From the NCBI GenBank assembly GCA_964419445.1, contig CAYQPE010000046.1:1-13601 (forward strand): a stretch of DNA of 13,601 nucleotides, written 5' to 3'. Shown piece by piece: positions 1 to 5,852 of this stretch. This DNA comes from JABHHG01 sp964419445. Its GTDB lineage: Bacteria; Fidelibacterota; Marinisomatia; SCGC-AAA003-L08; D37C17. A model generated the notes under the pieces. It did no database searches and was not told the origin of the DNA. It worked only from the letters and a program-made list of their open reading frames with translations. The translations under genes were made by a program, and so were the position numbers. Numbering within the stretch: the first letter of the stretch is position 1; each line of letters begins with the position of its first letter.

Positions 1-195
1 TGTATTTGCATTTGTCCATCTTTGTACACTATATGTTGATAAATCAACAGCTGAACTACCATTATTATATAATTCAACATATCTACCCGCATCTGAAGAA
101 TTTTGCGGATCTGTTAGCTCTGTAATTAAAATATCTGCAAATGAAAATGCAGTAATAACTACAAAAAATATGAATGATTGGATTGTTTTAAACAT
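1..195 (-). CDS. Secreted lamin-tail-domain protein, N-terminal fragment (3' end outside window)
   Basis: Only the first 65 codons are in the window; the frame is open to base 1. The start is an ATG at 195-193, preceded 8 nt upstream by GGAGGAG, the best ribosome binding site in the window. Residues 1-20 are a clear Sec signal peptide (Lys3, then a long Phe/Ile/Val stretch ending Phe-Ala). The mature part begins DILITELTDP and continues with RYVELYNNGSSAVDLS, followed by a Trp. This is the pattern of the lamin tail domain (LTD), an Ig-like fold common at the N-terminus of large secreted or surface proteins and extracellular nucleases in Bacteroidetes-like bacteria. LTD proteins are often T9SS cargo with a C-terminal sorting domain, but that end is not visible here. 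The gene has its own leader region and is probably transcribed separately from the TrmB operon. The function of the whole protein cannot be told from this fragment. Confidence 0.85.
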   Translation of the reverse strand, partial: MFKTIQSFIFFVVITAFSFADILITELTDPQNSSDAGRYVELYNNGSSAVDLSTYSVQRWTNANT

Positions 196-203
196 GTATC
201 AAT

Positions 204-210
204 CTCCTCC
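204..210 (-). promoter_or_regulatory. Strong Shine-Dalgarno of the lamin-tail gene
   Basis: GGAGGAG on the minus strand, 8 nt before the ATG at 195. It decides the start and is notably stronger than expected for a Bacteroidetes genome, where such sites are generally lacking. Confidence 0.75.
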
Positions 211-228
211 GATTGTTTTTTATTAAAT

Positions 229-259
229 AGTATAATTATTTTTATATAAGGCTAAACAA
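229..259 (-). promoter_or_regulatory. Possible sigma-70-like promoter for the lamin-tail gene
   Basis: Minus-strand TTGTTT (259-254) and TATACT (234-229) resemble -35 and -10 boxes, but the 19-nt spacer is longer than ideal. It would give a leader of about 30 nt before the ATG at 195. In DNA this AT-rich such matches are common, so this is a weak call. Confidence 0.3.
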
Positions 260-285
260 TTTAAGCAATATTAAAATTGCTTAAA
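260..285. repeat. Perfect 10-bp inverted repeat in the intergenic region
   Basis: Arms TTTAAGCAAT (260-269) and ATTGCTTAAA (276-285) are exact reverse complements around a 6-nt loop. The stem has only two G-C pairs. On the minus strand the downstream sequence (TTGTTTAG) is only partly T-rich, so it could be a weak terminator for the TrmB operon. It could also be an operator just upstream of the possible -35 box of the lamin-tail gene. Confidence 0.55.
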
Positions 286-326
286 ATATTAAAGTGTAAT
301 TAATTTAAATATTTTTATCTACATTT

Positions 327-342
327 TGTGATTTTCGTCACA
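327..342. promoter_or_regulatory. CRP/FNR-family-like palindrome (TGTGA-N6-TCACA)
   Basis: Read on the minus strand the site is AAATGTGA, six bases, then TCACA. It matches both half-sites of the CRP consensus core exactly and the left flank AAA as well. It starts 10 nt past the TrmB stop codon and lies about 130 nt upstream of the lamin-tail start. A CRP-superfamily regulator acting on the lamin-tail gene is the simplest reading. Because the site is palindromic it could also form a small RNA hairpin at the end of the TrmB transcript. Confidence 0.45.
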
Positions 343-352
343 TTTTAATTAG

Positions 353-1144
353 TCAATTAATATAGTTTTGGATTGAATCTTTGTCCTTCATTTTTTCTAA
401 GATGCTATCCAAATCTACATTTTTACGTTGTGAGAATAACGTGATTTCCAAAATGATATTATTAAGAGAAATATTTAATACCGCGGGGTTGCTTGTCCAT
501 ATAGCCTGATTTTCTTTGGAGAGATTAGAATTCCCAAGAAGTACTGCTTTTCTATCCACAATAAATATGATTTGACGTTGCCAAATTTCTGTGAGCTTTT
601 TCTCATCAATTCCATAGCAAAAGGTATTTCCAATCTGATTTTGAATATCAGTAAACGAAAAATTTATGATCTCTACACCACGTTCGTTTGCCTTCTCCAA
701 CTGAGGTAATATCTTTTGATATTCTCTATCCCAAATTGAACAAAAAATAGATGAATTGGTATTATCTATAATGGCTCTAAGATGGTCAATCATGGCTTGA
801 TAACCCTTGATATTCCATACATCTCCTTCAGATGACTTGGTATCTAAAGCGTCCATTTTCTTCTTCAACTCATCAATATTATGTTCAAATTTTGAAGTTA
901 AATTTTGGGAAAGTTGTGCTACCGAAATGGGAATATATTGAATTGGCTTATTGCCAATGGTACTTACCATACCACTTAGTTCCATTTTTTTCAATATACC
1001 ATATATTGCACTTCGTGGAACCCCGGAGCGTTGACTAATTTCATACCCTGTAGCTGGGTTTTGTGCTAATAAACTTAAATAGGCTTTTGACTCATTTTTA
1101 GAAAACCCAAAACGAGAAAGCTGAACAATGATTTCCTCTTCCAT
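353..1144 (-). CDS. TrmB-family sugar-responsive transcriptional regulator
   Basis: A 263-residue cytoplasmic DNA-binding regulator. Residues about 10-72 form the TrmB winged helix: FGFSKNESKAYLSLL, then a helix-turn-helix around YEISQRSGVPRSAIYGILKKM (residues 34-54) and a wing ending near QYIPI. Residues about 78-100 are a short coiled linker. The C-terminal part (about 105-245) resembles the phospholipase-D-like effector domain of this family, with W110-N-I-K-G, RGVEI, and LLGNSNLS then IWTSNP near 202-220. The family is best known in archaea, where TrmB and TrmBL1 sense sugars and control sugar uptake, glycolysis and gluconeogenesis. The gene follows the GAPDH pair by about 100 nt on the same strand, which fits control of central carbon metabolism. 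Its ATG directly follows an in-frame TAG of a short open frame, with GGGGGA just upstream. The effector ligand cannot be predicted. Confidence 0.88.
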   Translation of the reverse strand: MEEEIIVQLSRFGFSKNESKAYLSLLAQNPATGYEISQRSGVPRSAIYGILKKMELSGMVSTIGNKPIQYIPISVAQLSQNLTSKFEHNIDELKKKMDALDTKSSEGDVWNIKGYQAMIDHLRAIIDNTNSSIFCSIWDREYQKILPQLEKANERGVEIINFSFTDIQNQIGNTFCYGIDEKKLTEIWQRQIIFIVDRKAVLLGNSNLSKENQAIWTSNPAVLNISLNNIILEITLFSQRKNVDLDSILEKMKDKDSIQNYIN

Positions 1145-1244
1145 CTATCCCCCATTTATGAAAAAGAATCTAATTAAACCATACCAAACTATCATAGAAA
1201 ATATCCCTAATAGAATAGCAATACTAATATTAAAAAATAATTTT
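1145..1244 (-). other. GAPDH-TrmB spacer with a hydrophobic open frame but no clear start
   Basis: This 100-nt spacer is open in one minus-strand frame from about 1258 to a TAG at 1147-1145 that touches the TrmB ATG. The translated part reads like a membrane peptide: KKLFFN, then a run of about 20 Ile/Leu/Phe/Val with WYG, then RFFFINGG. No ATG, GTG or TTG opens it; the only ATG (1195-1193) would give 16 residues. It may be a remnant, a peptide with a rare start, or chance in AT-rich DNA. An AT-only hairpin (8-bp arms, 3-nt loop, 1230-1248) overlaps the GAPDH stop. Confidence 0.25.
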
Positions 1245-2243
1245 TTAACTATTAAACATCAAACGTAATAAATCCACAACACGATTAGAATACCCCCACT
1301 CATTATCATACCAATTTAAAGTTCGTACAAAATTGCCTCCGCACACCTTAGTACACTGACTATCATAAATAGATGAAAAGGGATTCCCAATTATATCAGA
1401 TGAAACAATTGGTGATTCTGAAAAGCTTAAAATATTTTTCATACGTGGATTTTCTGAATACTTTTTAACTGCTTGGTGAATATTGTCTACAGTTACATTT
1501 TTTTCTAATTCAACAAACATGTCTACAACAGAGCCATCAGGTACAGGAACACGTGATGCAATTCCATCTAATTTTCCGTCAACCGCTGGAAGCACTTTAC
1601 CCACGGCTTTTGCAGCACCTGTGGATGTAGGAATTATATTTTCTGCAGCTGCCCGACTCCGTCTCCAATCTTTATGAGGCACATCTGCTAACCGTTGATC
1701 ATTTGTATATGCATGAACGGTATTGATTACTCCCTGCTTAATTCGAAATGATTCATGTAATACTCTTGCCATAGGTGCCAAACAATTTGTTGTACAGCTA
1801 GCATTTGAAACAATTTTATGTTCTGGTAAAAGGGAATCTTCATTTACGCCTATAACAATGGTGTTATCAATTTCATCTTTTGCTGGAACTGTAAGTAATA
1901 CCTTTTTAGCTCCCGATTGTAAATGCTTATTTAATCCCTCACGACTTCGGAACACGCCTGTTGCTTCAATGACAATATCCACATTCAATGATGCCCATGG
2001 TAGCTTTTCAGGATCTGGCTCAGATACCATTTTTACCGTCTCATTTTCGGTAATCAGTACATCATTGTCTAAATCAACACTGCCATTAAATCCTCCCATA
2101 ACGGTATCATATTTGAGAAGATAAGAAAGCGCATTTTTATCACTTAAATCATTAATAGCAATTACATGAATGTCATCGAGTTCATTAATAATTCTAAATA
2201 CAGAGCGACCAATTCGTCCAAAACCATTTATTGCTACTCTCAT
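1245..2243 (-). CDS. gap: Glyceraldehyde-3-phosphate dehydrogenase, canonical NAD type
   Basis: Catalyses the reversible conversion of glyceraldehyde 3-phosphate, phosphate and NAD+ to 1,3-bisphosphoglycerate and NADH in the cytoplasm (glycolysis and gluconeogenesis). It has 332 residues, the usual length. Residues 4-13 (AINGFGRIGR) are the NAD-binding loop. Asp32-Leu33 and Pro189 are the residues expected for NAD rather than NADP. ASCTTNC carries the catalytic Cys150, His177 is its partner, STGAAKA (207-213) binds phosphate, Arg231 binds the substrate phosphate, and WYDNEWGY (311-318) is the C-terminal signature. All expected active-site residues are present. The start is the ATG at 2243, which aligns with the family N-terminus and has AGGAG 7 nt upstream. 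An open frame extends further upstream to 2306 but lies inside the preceding gene and adds no family sequence. The start overlaps the stop of the upstream GAPDH-like gene by 4 nt (ATGA), so translation is probably coupled. Confidence 0.97.
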   Translation of the reverse strand: MRVAINGFGRIGRSVFRIINELDDIHVIAINDLSDKNALSYLLKYDTVMGGFNGSVDLDNDVLITENETVKMVSEPDPEKLPWASLNVDIVIEATGVFRSREGLNKHLQSGAKKVLLTVPAKDEIDNTIVIGVNEDSLLPEHKIVSNASCTTNCLAPMARVLHESFRIKQGVINTVHAYTNDQRLADVPHKDWRRSRAAAENIIPTSTGAAKAVGKVLPAVDGKLDGIASRVPVPDGSVVDMFVELEKNVTVDNIHQAVKKYSENPRMKNILSFSESPIVSSDIIGNPFSSIYDSQCTKVCGGNFVRTLNWYDNEWGYSNRVVDLLRLMFNS

Positions 2244-3241
2244 GCTTTGACTCCTAATAAAGATGAATAAGACTTTATTACATCCATAATTCTCCACGCA
2301 TGACAATATCCATTATCATACCAACCCAAAATTTTAATTAAATTATCTCCTGCTTTCATGGTAGCGAGCTCATCAAGGGTTATACTTTGGGAAGTACCAA
2401 TAATATCACTAGACACAATTGGGTCAGCAGTAGTATTTACCAATGATGGATTATTAGCAGCAAACTTTTTGATAGCATTATTAACATCTTCAATATTAAT
2501 GTCTTCAGCAAAACTAATGGATAAATCTAATAGCGAACCTTTTTGTACAGGTACATTGAGAGCGTTACAAGATACCATCCCTTCATAATGTGGAAAAATT
2601 TTGGGGATCAAATTTTCCGTTCTACTCATATTGGGGATTATATTTTCAGCAGCAGACCGACTTCTTCTATAATCAGAACCGGCTACATCTTGCAATGGTT
2701 GATCACTGGTATAGGAATGAATTGTGGTCATATTCATAGCATTCATTTTATATGAGGACAAGGATTTCAATATAAGTGCCAATGCATTCATGGTAGATGA
2801 GCCTGCTGAGATAGTTTTATCATCTTTATGAATTTCGTGTTCATTGACTCCAGGAATTATAATCCTATCAATATCATTTTCAGGCAGTGTAGAGATAATT
2901 ACTCTTTTTACGCCTGAATTTAAATGGCGCTGCATGTATTCTGAATTTGAAAATTTACCTGTAGCATCAACTACAAAATCAACATCGAACACATCCCATG
3001 GTACATCACCAGGAGCAAGGCCTTGAAACATTCTGGTTTTGAATGAATCATTGATTAAATAATTACCTTGAAATTGTACATCTTTAGATTTTTCAGTTTC
3101 AGAAATTAATAAATAATGTAATATCTCAGGATTTCCAATATCACTTATGACGGGGATTTCAATAAAATCAGATTCTTGGGCAATTCTGTATAACTGACGG
3201 CCAATATTTCCAAATCCCATTATTCCAATACGAACACTCAT
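2240..3241 (-). CDS. GAPDH-like protein lacking the catalytic cysteine (probable pseudoenzyme)
   Basis: A 333-residue GAPDH homologue with the full fold but a degraded active site. The Rossmann start (IGIMGFGNIGR, 5-15), Asp34, ATGKF (93-97), RRSRSAAENIIP (192-203), SSDIIG (277-282) and GWYDN (306-310) are kept. The catalytic motif is SAGSSTMNA, so the Cys position is Ser149 (codon TCT at 2797-2795). His175 and the following SYTSDQ remain. The STGAAKA phosphate loop is replaced by MSRTENL, the substrate Arg equivalent is Asn229 (ALNVPV), and EWGY after WYDN is GYCH. NAD binding is plausible; normal phosphorylating GAPDH activity is not. The frame is intact, the length is normal and GAGGA sits 4 nt before the ATG, so it is expressed and selected rather than a decayed pseudogene. 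It overlaps the canonical gap by 4 nt, which suggests a hetero-oligomer or a regulatory subunit. This role is inference; a shifted catalytic activity is the alternative. Confidence 0.9.
   Translation of the reverse strand: MSVRIGIMGFGNIGRQLYRIAQESDFIEIPVISDIGNPEILHYLLISETEKSKDVQFQGNYLINDSFKTRMFQGLAPGDVPWDVFDVDFVVDATGKFSNSEYMQRHLNSGVKRVIISTLPENDIDRIIIPGVNEHEIHKDDKTISAGSSTMNALALILKSLSSYKMNAMNMTTIHSYTSDQPLQDVAGSDYRRSRSAAENIIPNMSRTENLIPKIFPHYEGMVSCNALNVPVQKGSLLDLSISFAEDINIEDVNNAIKKFAANNPSLVNTTADPIVSSDIIGTSQSITLDELATMKAGDNLIKILGWYDNGYCHAWRIMDVIKSYSSLLGVKA
2251..2255 (-). promoter_or_regulatory. Ribosome binding site fixing the gap start
   Basis: AGGAG on the minus strand, 7 nt before the ATG at 2243 and inside the last codons of the GAPDH-like gene. 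It supports this start over the longer frame that opens at 2306. Confidence 0.7.
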
Positions 3242-3281
3242 TTTATCCTCATTTTAAAAATTCGCGTATGGAAATTTAATA

Positions 3282-3305
3282 TAGTAACTATATTTAGAGT
3301 TACTA
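3282..3305. promoter_or_regulatory. Inverted repeat, possible operator upstream of the GAPDH pair
   Basis: Exact 8-bp arms TAGTAACT (3282-3289) and AGTTACTA (3298-3305) are separated by 8 nt. They lie in the 75-nt spacer between the deacetylase stop and the GAPDH-like start, about 40 nt before the ATG. On the minus strand the repeat runs into TATATTAA, which could be a -10 region overlapped by an operator. It is not followed by a T-tract in either direction, which argues against a rho-independent terminator. The TrmB-family regulator encoded downstream is the obvious candidate ligand, by proximity only. Confidence 0.45.
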
Positions 3306-3316
3306 CTTTTGGAAGT

Positions 3317-4075
3317 TTATCTAACTATTTTGCTTAAAGGTACAAATTCATACCCTTCAGCTTGTAATCGGGGAATTTCTTTCTTCAATATGGAAAGGGT
3401 TTGGGGCTTTACATGCCCTATACCAATGGCAACATCCATAGTATGGGATAAATTAACTAAACTATCTAATTGGGTTTTAATGTGTAGGGAATCTTCAATG
3501 TGATCTAAAAATACTTGGCGTAACTCCGTTTTTACTCCAAATCGTCGCATTGTTATAAAGCCCCGACTTTCAGGATTTGTAAATGAATCTAAAAAAAATT
3601 TATCATGTTTTTTTAAACTACGAGCAACATATTTCATCAATTGTAAATTGGCTGTTGCTTTTGAGCCTTGATGATTATTTAATCCCACAGCGGTGGGAAT
3701 TTCTAGAAAGGATAATTCAATACGTTCATCTACTTCTTGAGCATTTAATTTTTCAGTAAGAATAAATCCCTTCTCACTCAAACTGTCATAATTATGAGGT
3801 TCCATTGGCATATGGATAATGGTTTCATACCCTAAACTATCTGCCAAAATGCCAATTGAATTTGAATATATATGTCCTGGTATAATTGCAAAGGTAACTG
3901 AATTATCTAAAGAAAAAAAACCGTCTATAGTTTCATTATGGGCATACCCAAAATCATCTATAACTAAACAAATTTTACCTTTTGGCTTAACAGATGACGT
4001 TGATTGAAACTGAAATAATACGCCCACAATAATTCCTATTGTGAGTGCAATGACCAATTTTATAGATTCACTCAT
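3317..4075 (-). CDS. Divergent polysaccharide deacetylase family protein (YibQ/DUF610 type)
   Basis: A 252-residue protein with one N-terminal membrane segment (residues about 5-23, an uncleaved anchor or signal) and a periplasmic NodB-like barrel. Family motifs appear in order: CLVIDDFGY with Asp40-Asp41, HMPMEP (His89), GLNNHQGS (Asn133, Asn134, His135), FFLDSFT (Asp163) and GIGHVKPQT (His221). These are the residues expected for the divergent polysaccharide deacetylase family (PF04748), related to carbohydrate esterase family 4. The true substrate of this family is not settled; YibQ is often found next to peptidoglycan hydrolase genes, so a cell-wall role is possible. The ATG at 4075 directly follows the TAA of the upstream barrel gene with no spacing, so it is probably co-transcribed with the envelope genes above. 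The protein looks complete. Biochemical function is inferred only from the family. Confidence 0.88.
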   Translation of the reverse strand: MSESIKLVIALTIGIIVGVLFQFQSTSSVKPKGKICLVIDDFGYAHNETIDGFFSLDNSVTFAIIPGHIYSNSIGILADSLGYETIIHMPMEPHNYDSLSEKGFILTEKLNAQEVDERIELSFLEIPTAVGLNNHQGSKATANLQLMKYVARSLKKHDKFFLDSFTNPESRGFITMRRFGVKTELRQVFLDHIEDSLHIKTQLDSLVNLSHTMDVAIGIGHVKPQTLSILKKEIPRLQAEGYEFVPLSKIVR

Positions 4076-4912
4076 TTAATATCGAAGGGTGAGCTGAAAG
4101 GCTTGAGGGGTACCAAGCGTATTTACATCTTGCTTTAAAATACTATATGAAATTCCCCAATGACGATAATTTAATTGAACCCCACCAGAAAAATATTCAT
4201 TACTATCAAATTTTGAATATCCACCCACTATATGAAAAAAGTCCAAAGGAATTTGAATAGAGGTTTTAATTACTGAATTGATTAAGTCATTTTTTATATA
4301 ATCTGCACTAATTATTGAATTAAAAAATTTGCATGAAATTCCACTGCCAAATTCTAAAGGTAAAGATTCATCTAACTGAGAATCAACATATCCAAAATTT
4401 GAAATATAAGCGCCAAGAGATAGCCTGTCAATTAAATCCATTCGTAAACCAATTTTTCCAACGAAGCCTTGAGTGGTTTGGGTATATAATTGTGAATATA
4501 TATTTCTAAGTTCAATCCCCACAGAATAATTTTTAATCTTCATCCCATGAGCTATTGATAAATCATACCATCGTGCTGAAATTTTACCCACAGGTGATTC
4601 ATTGGGAATTTCATCCCACAACTCAATATCATCTACACTATAGGTTGTTATTTTTACCCCACTATTTTTCCAATAATGTTGTACTGAATTCCCCTTAATT
4701 CCACTGAGCCAATAATTTTGTGAAAAGCTTAAACGGTTGTTTTTACTATCCACTATTGATGCAGGATTTACCTGAGAAAAGCTATCAGCAATTCCACAGC
4801 CATTATTGGCAAACATGTGACTATCTGTTGGAATAAAAAGTGCTTTTAATCCCAGTGGCCAAGCAAAATTCAGCAACAAAATACAAATACTAATTTTCAT
4901 ATTATAAATCAT
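4076..4912 (-). CDS. PorV/PorQ-like outer-membrane beta-barrel protein (second copy)
   Basis: A predicted outer-membrane protein of 278 residues, or 274 from the alternative ATG at 4900. The start is uncertain: neither ATG has a Shine-Dalgarno. The ATG at 4912 overlaps the upstream gene by 11 nt, whereas the one at 4900 lies just after its TAA. Either gives a signal peptide (MKISICILLLNFAWPLGLKA). The mature N-terminus has the PorV-type plug pattern, here GCGIADSFSQVNPASI, a variant of the usual 'gated-NPA' motif. The rest alternates polar and hydrophobic residues typical of transmembrane beta strands and ends in an aromatic residue (FQLTLRY), the usual signal for outer-membrane insertion. 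It follows another barrel of the same type and lies downstream of sprA. PorV shuttles T9SS cargo at the SprA channel in Bacteroidetes; whether this copy does so is inference. The sequence is divergent and could be a generic barrel. Confidence 0.7.
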   Translation of the reverse strand: MIYNMKISICILLLNFAWPLGLKALFIPTDSHMFANNGCGIADSFSQVNPASIVDSKNNRLSFSQNYWLSGIKGNSVQHYWKNSGVKITTYSVDDIELWDEIPNESPVGKISARWYDLSIAHGMKIKNYSVGIELRNIYSQLYTQTTQGFVGKIGLRMDLIDRLSLGAYISNFGYVDSQLDESLPLEFGSGISCKFFNSIISADYIKNDLINSVIKTSIQIPLDFFHIVGGYSKFDSNEYFSGGVQLNYRHWGISYSILKQDVNTLGTPQAFQLTLRY

Positions 4913-5852
4913 AATTTAACGTAAATACGTGTCCTACTCCTTCACCAGATTTCCCAGAAATAAATGCGTATTGAATTGTTAATGGGAAGACTTCATATAA
5001 GTTAAGTGGCAATGAAAATCCGCCATTAATACTAAAATTCAAATCATCAAAATTCTCTGCTGATTCTATTAAATATCGGTTTTGTTGAACCCCACAAAAT
5101 AAATCTATAGATGAAAGCTTGGCTTCTATCCCCACATTAATTTTATGTTGCATGCTTTCAGAAATGGGCTGAACTCCTAAATATTTTATAAATAGAGTTA
5201 AATTCTTCATCGAATATGACGTCCCAAAATGATGATATAGTGGGAAGCTCTCTATGGATTGTCTGCTCTCATCTCCTACATCAATATTCCAGTTCATTTC
5301 AGATGATAAATTCTCAATTTTATAGGATAGAATTAAATCATGGTTCACATTATATTCAATACCCAAATCTATACCAACACCATTGCCAATATGTTCATCT
5401 ACAAAATTGATGAGATAATTCTTTACATTTATTCCTATGGAAACTGTTTTAGATGGTGCTAATCCAAATGATAGCATGCCCATATAATTTGACGTATTTA
5501 ATATTTTAGTATGGAAATTCATATCATCACGCCCATCAATATCACTTACTGCAGACCTATAAAATGAAAGGGCAATGCCAGCAAATGGTGGCAATTGCTT
5601 AGATATTGAAACGGTTTGAATGCTTCGATCCAATGGTAGGGTCAATATTGAAGAGGATAGACTCCATCCCACTGTTTTATGTAATTGAGCTGGATTTGAA
5701 TATTGTAAATAACCATTTGAACCTTGAGAGAGGTTTGATGTTGCTAAGCCTAAATCACGGGCATTGCATTGATATTGAAATTCAGAACCTGCATAACCTC
5801 CACCATAATCTGCACAAAGAATAGAAAATAATAGTATGATAAATAGTTTCAT
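4902..5852 (-). CDS. PorV/PorQ-like outer-membrane beta-barrel protein (first copy)
   Basis: A 316-residue predicted outer-membrane protein. The start is the ATG at 5852-5850, which shares one base with the preceding TGA (TGATG); a TTG one codon upstream is less likely. Residues 1-15 (MKLFIILLFSILCAD) are a signal peptide. The mature N-terminus, YAGSEFQYQCNARDLGLATSN then QYSNPAQL, matches the PorV/UPF0164 pattern in which 'GARALGMGGA' and 'NPAGL' precede the barrel. Long alternating strands follow, such as TVSIGINVKNYLIN and GVGIDLGIEYNV, ending VFTLNYDL. In Bacteroidetes, PorV (LptO) is an outer-membrane partner of the SprA translocon and takes up secreted cargo by its C-terminal domain. 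Its place directly after a sorting-domain cargo gene and in the sprA chain supports a T9SS role. The alternative is a FadL-like or PorQ-like barrel, since subfamily cannot be fixed by eye. Confidence 0.78.
   Translation of the reverse strand: MKLFIILLFSILCADYGGGYAGSEFQYQCNARDLGLATSNLSQGSNGYLQYSNPAQLHKTVGWSLSSSILTLPLDRSIQTVSISKQLPPFAGIALSFYRSAVSDIDGRDDMNFHTKILNTSNYMGMLSFGLAPSKTVSIGINVKNYLINFVDEHIGNGVGIDLGIEYNVNHDLILSYKIENLSSEMNWNIDVGDESRQSIESFPLYHHFGTSYSMKNLTLFIKYLGVQPISESMQHKINVGIEAKLSSIDLFCGVQQNRYLIESAENFDDLNFSINGGFSLPLNLYEVFPLTIQYAFISGKSGEGVGHVFTLNYDL

Noticed and set aside
1230..1248. Terminator hairpin after gap (8-bp AT-only stem)
   Set aside because: It contains no G-C pairs, overlaps the stop codon and has only a 3-nt loop; such repeats are expected by chance in this AT-rich DNA.
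1723..2124. A 133-codon plus-strand open frame
   Set aside because: It is fully antisense to the conserved GAPDH coding sequence and its product resembles nothing; other plus-strand frames were rejected for the same reason.
2244..2306. A longer N-terminus for the canonical GAPDH starting at 2306
   Set aside because: The extra 21 residues lie inside the upstream GAPDH-like gene, show no family similarity, and a better start with AGGAG exists at 2243.
3282..3305. Rho-independent terminator of the deacetylase gene
   Set aside because: No T-tract follows on the minus strand and the stem is AT-rich, so an operator reading was preferred.
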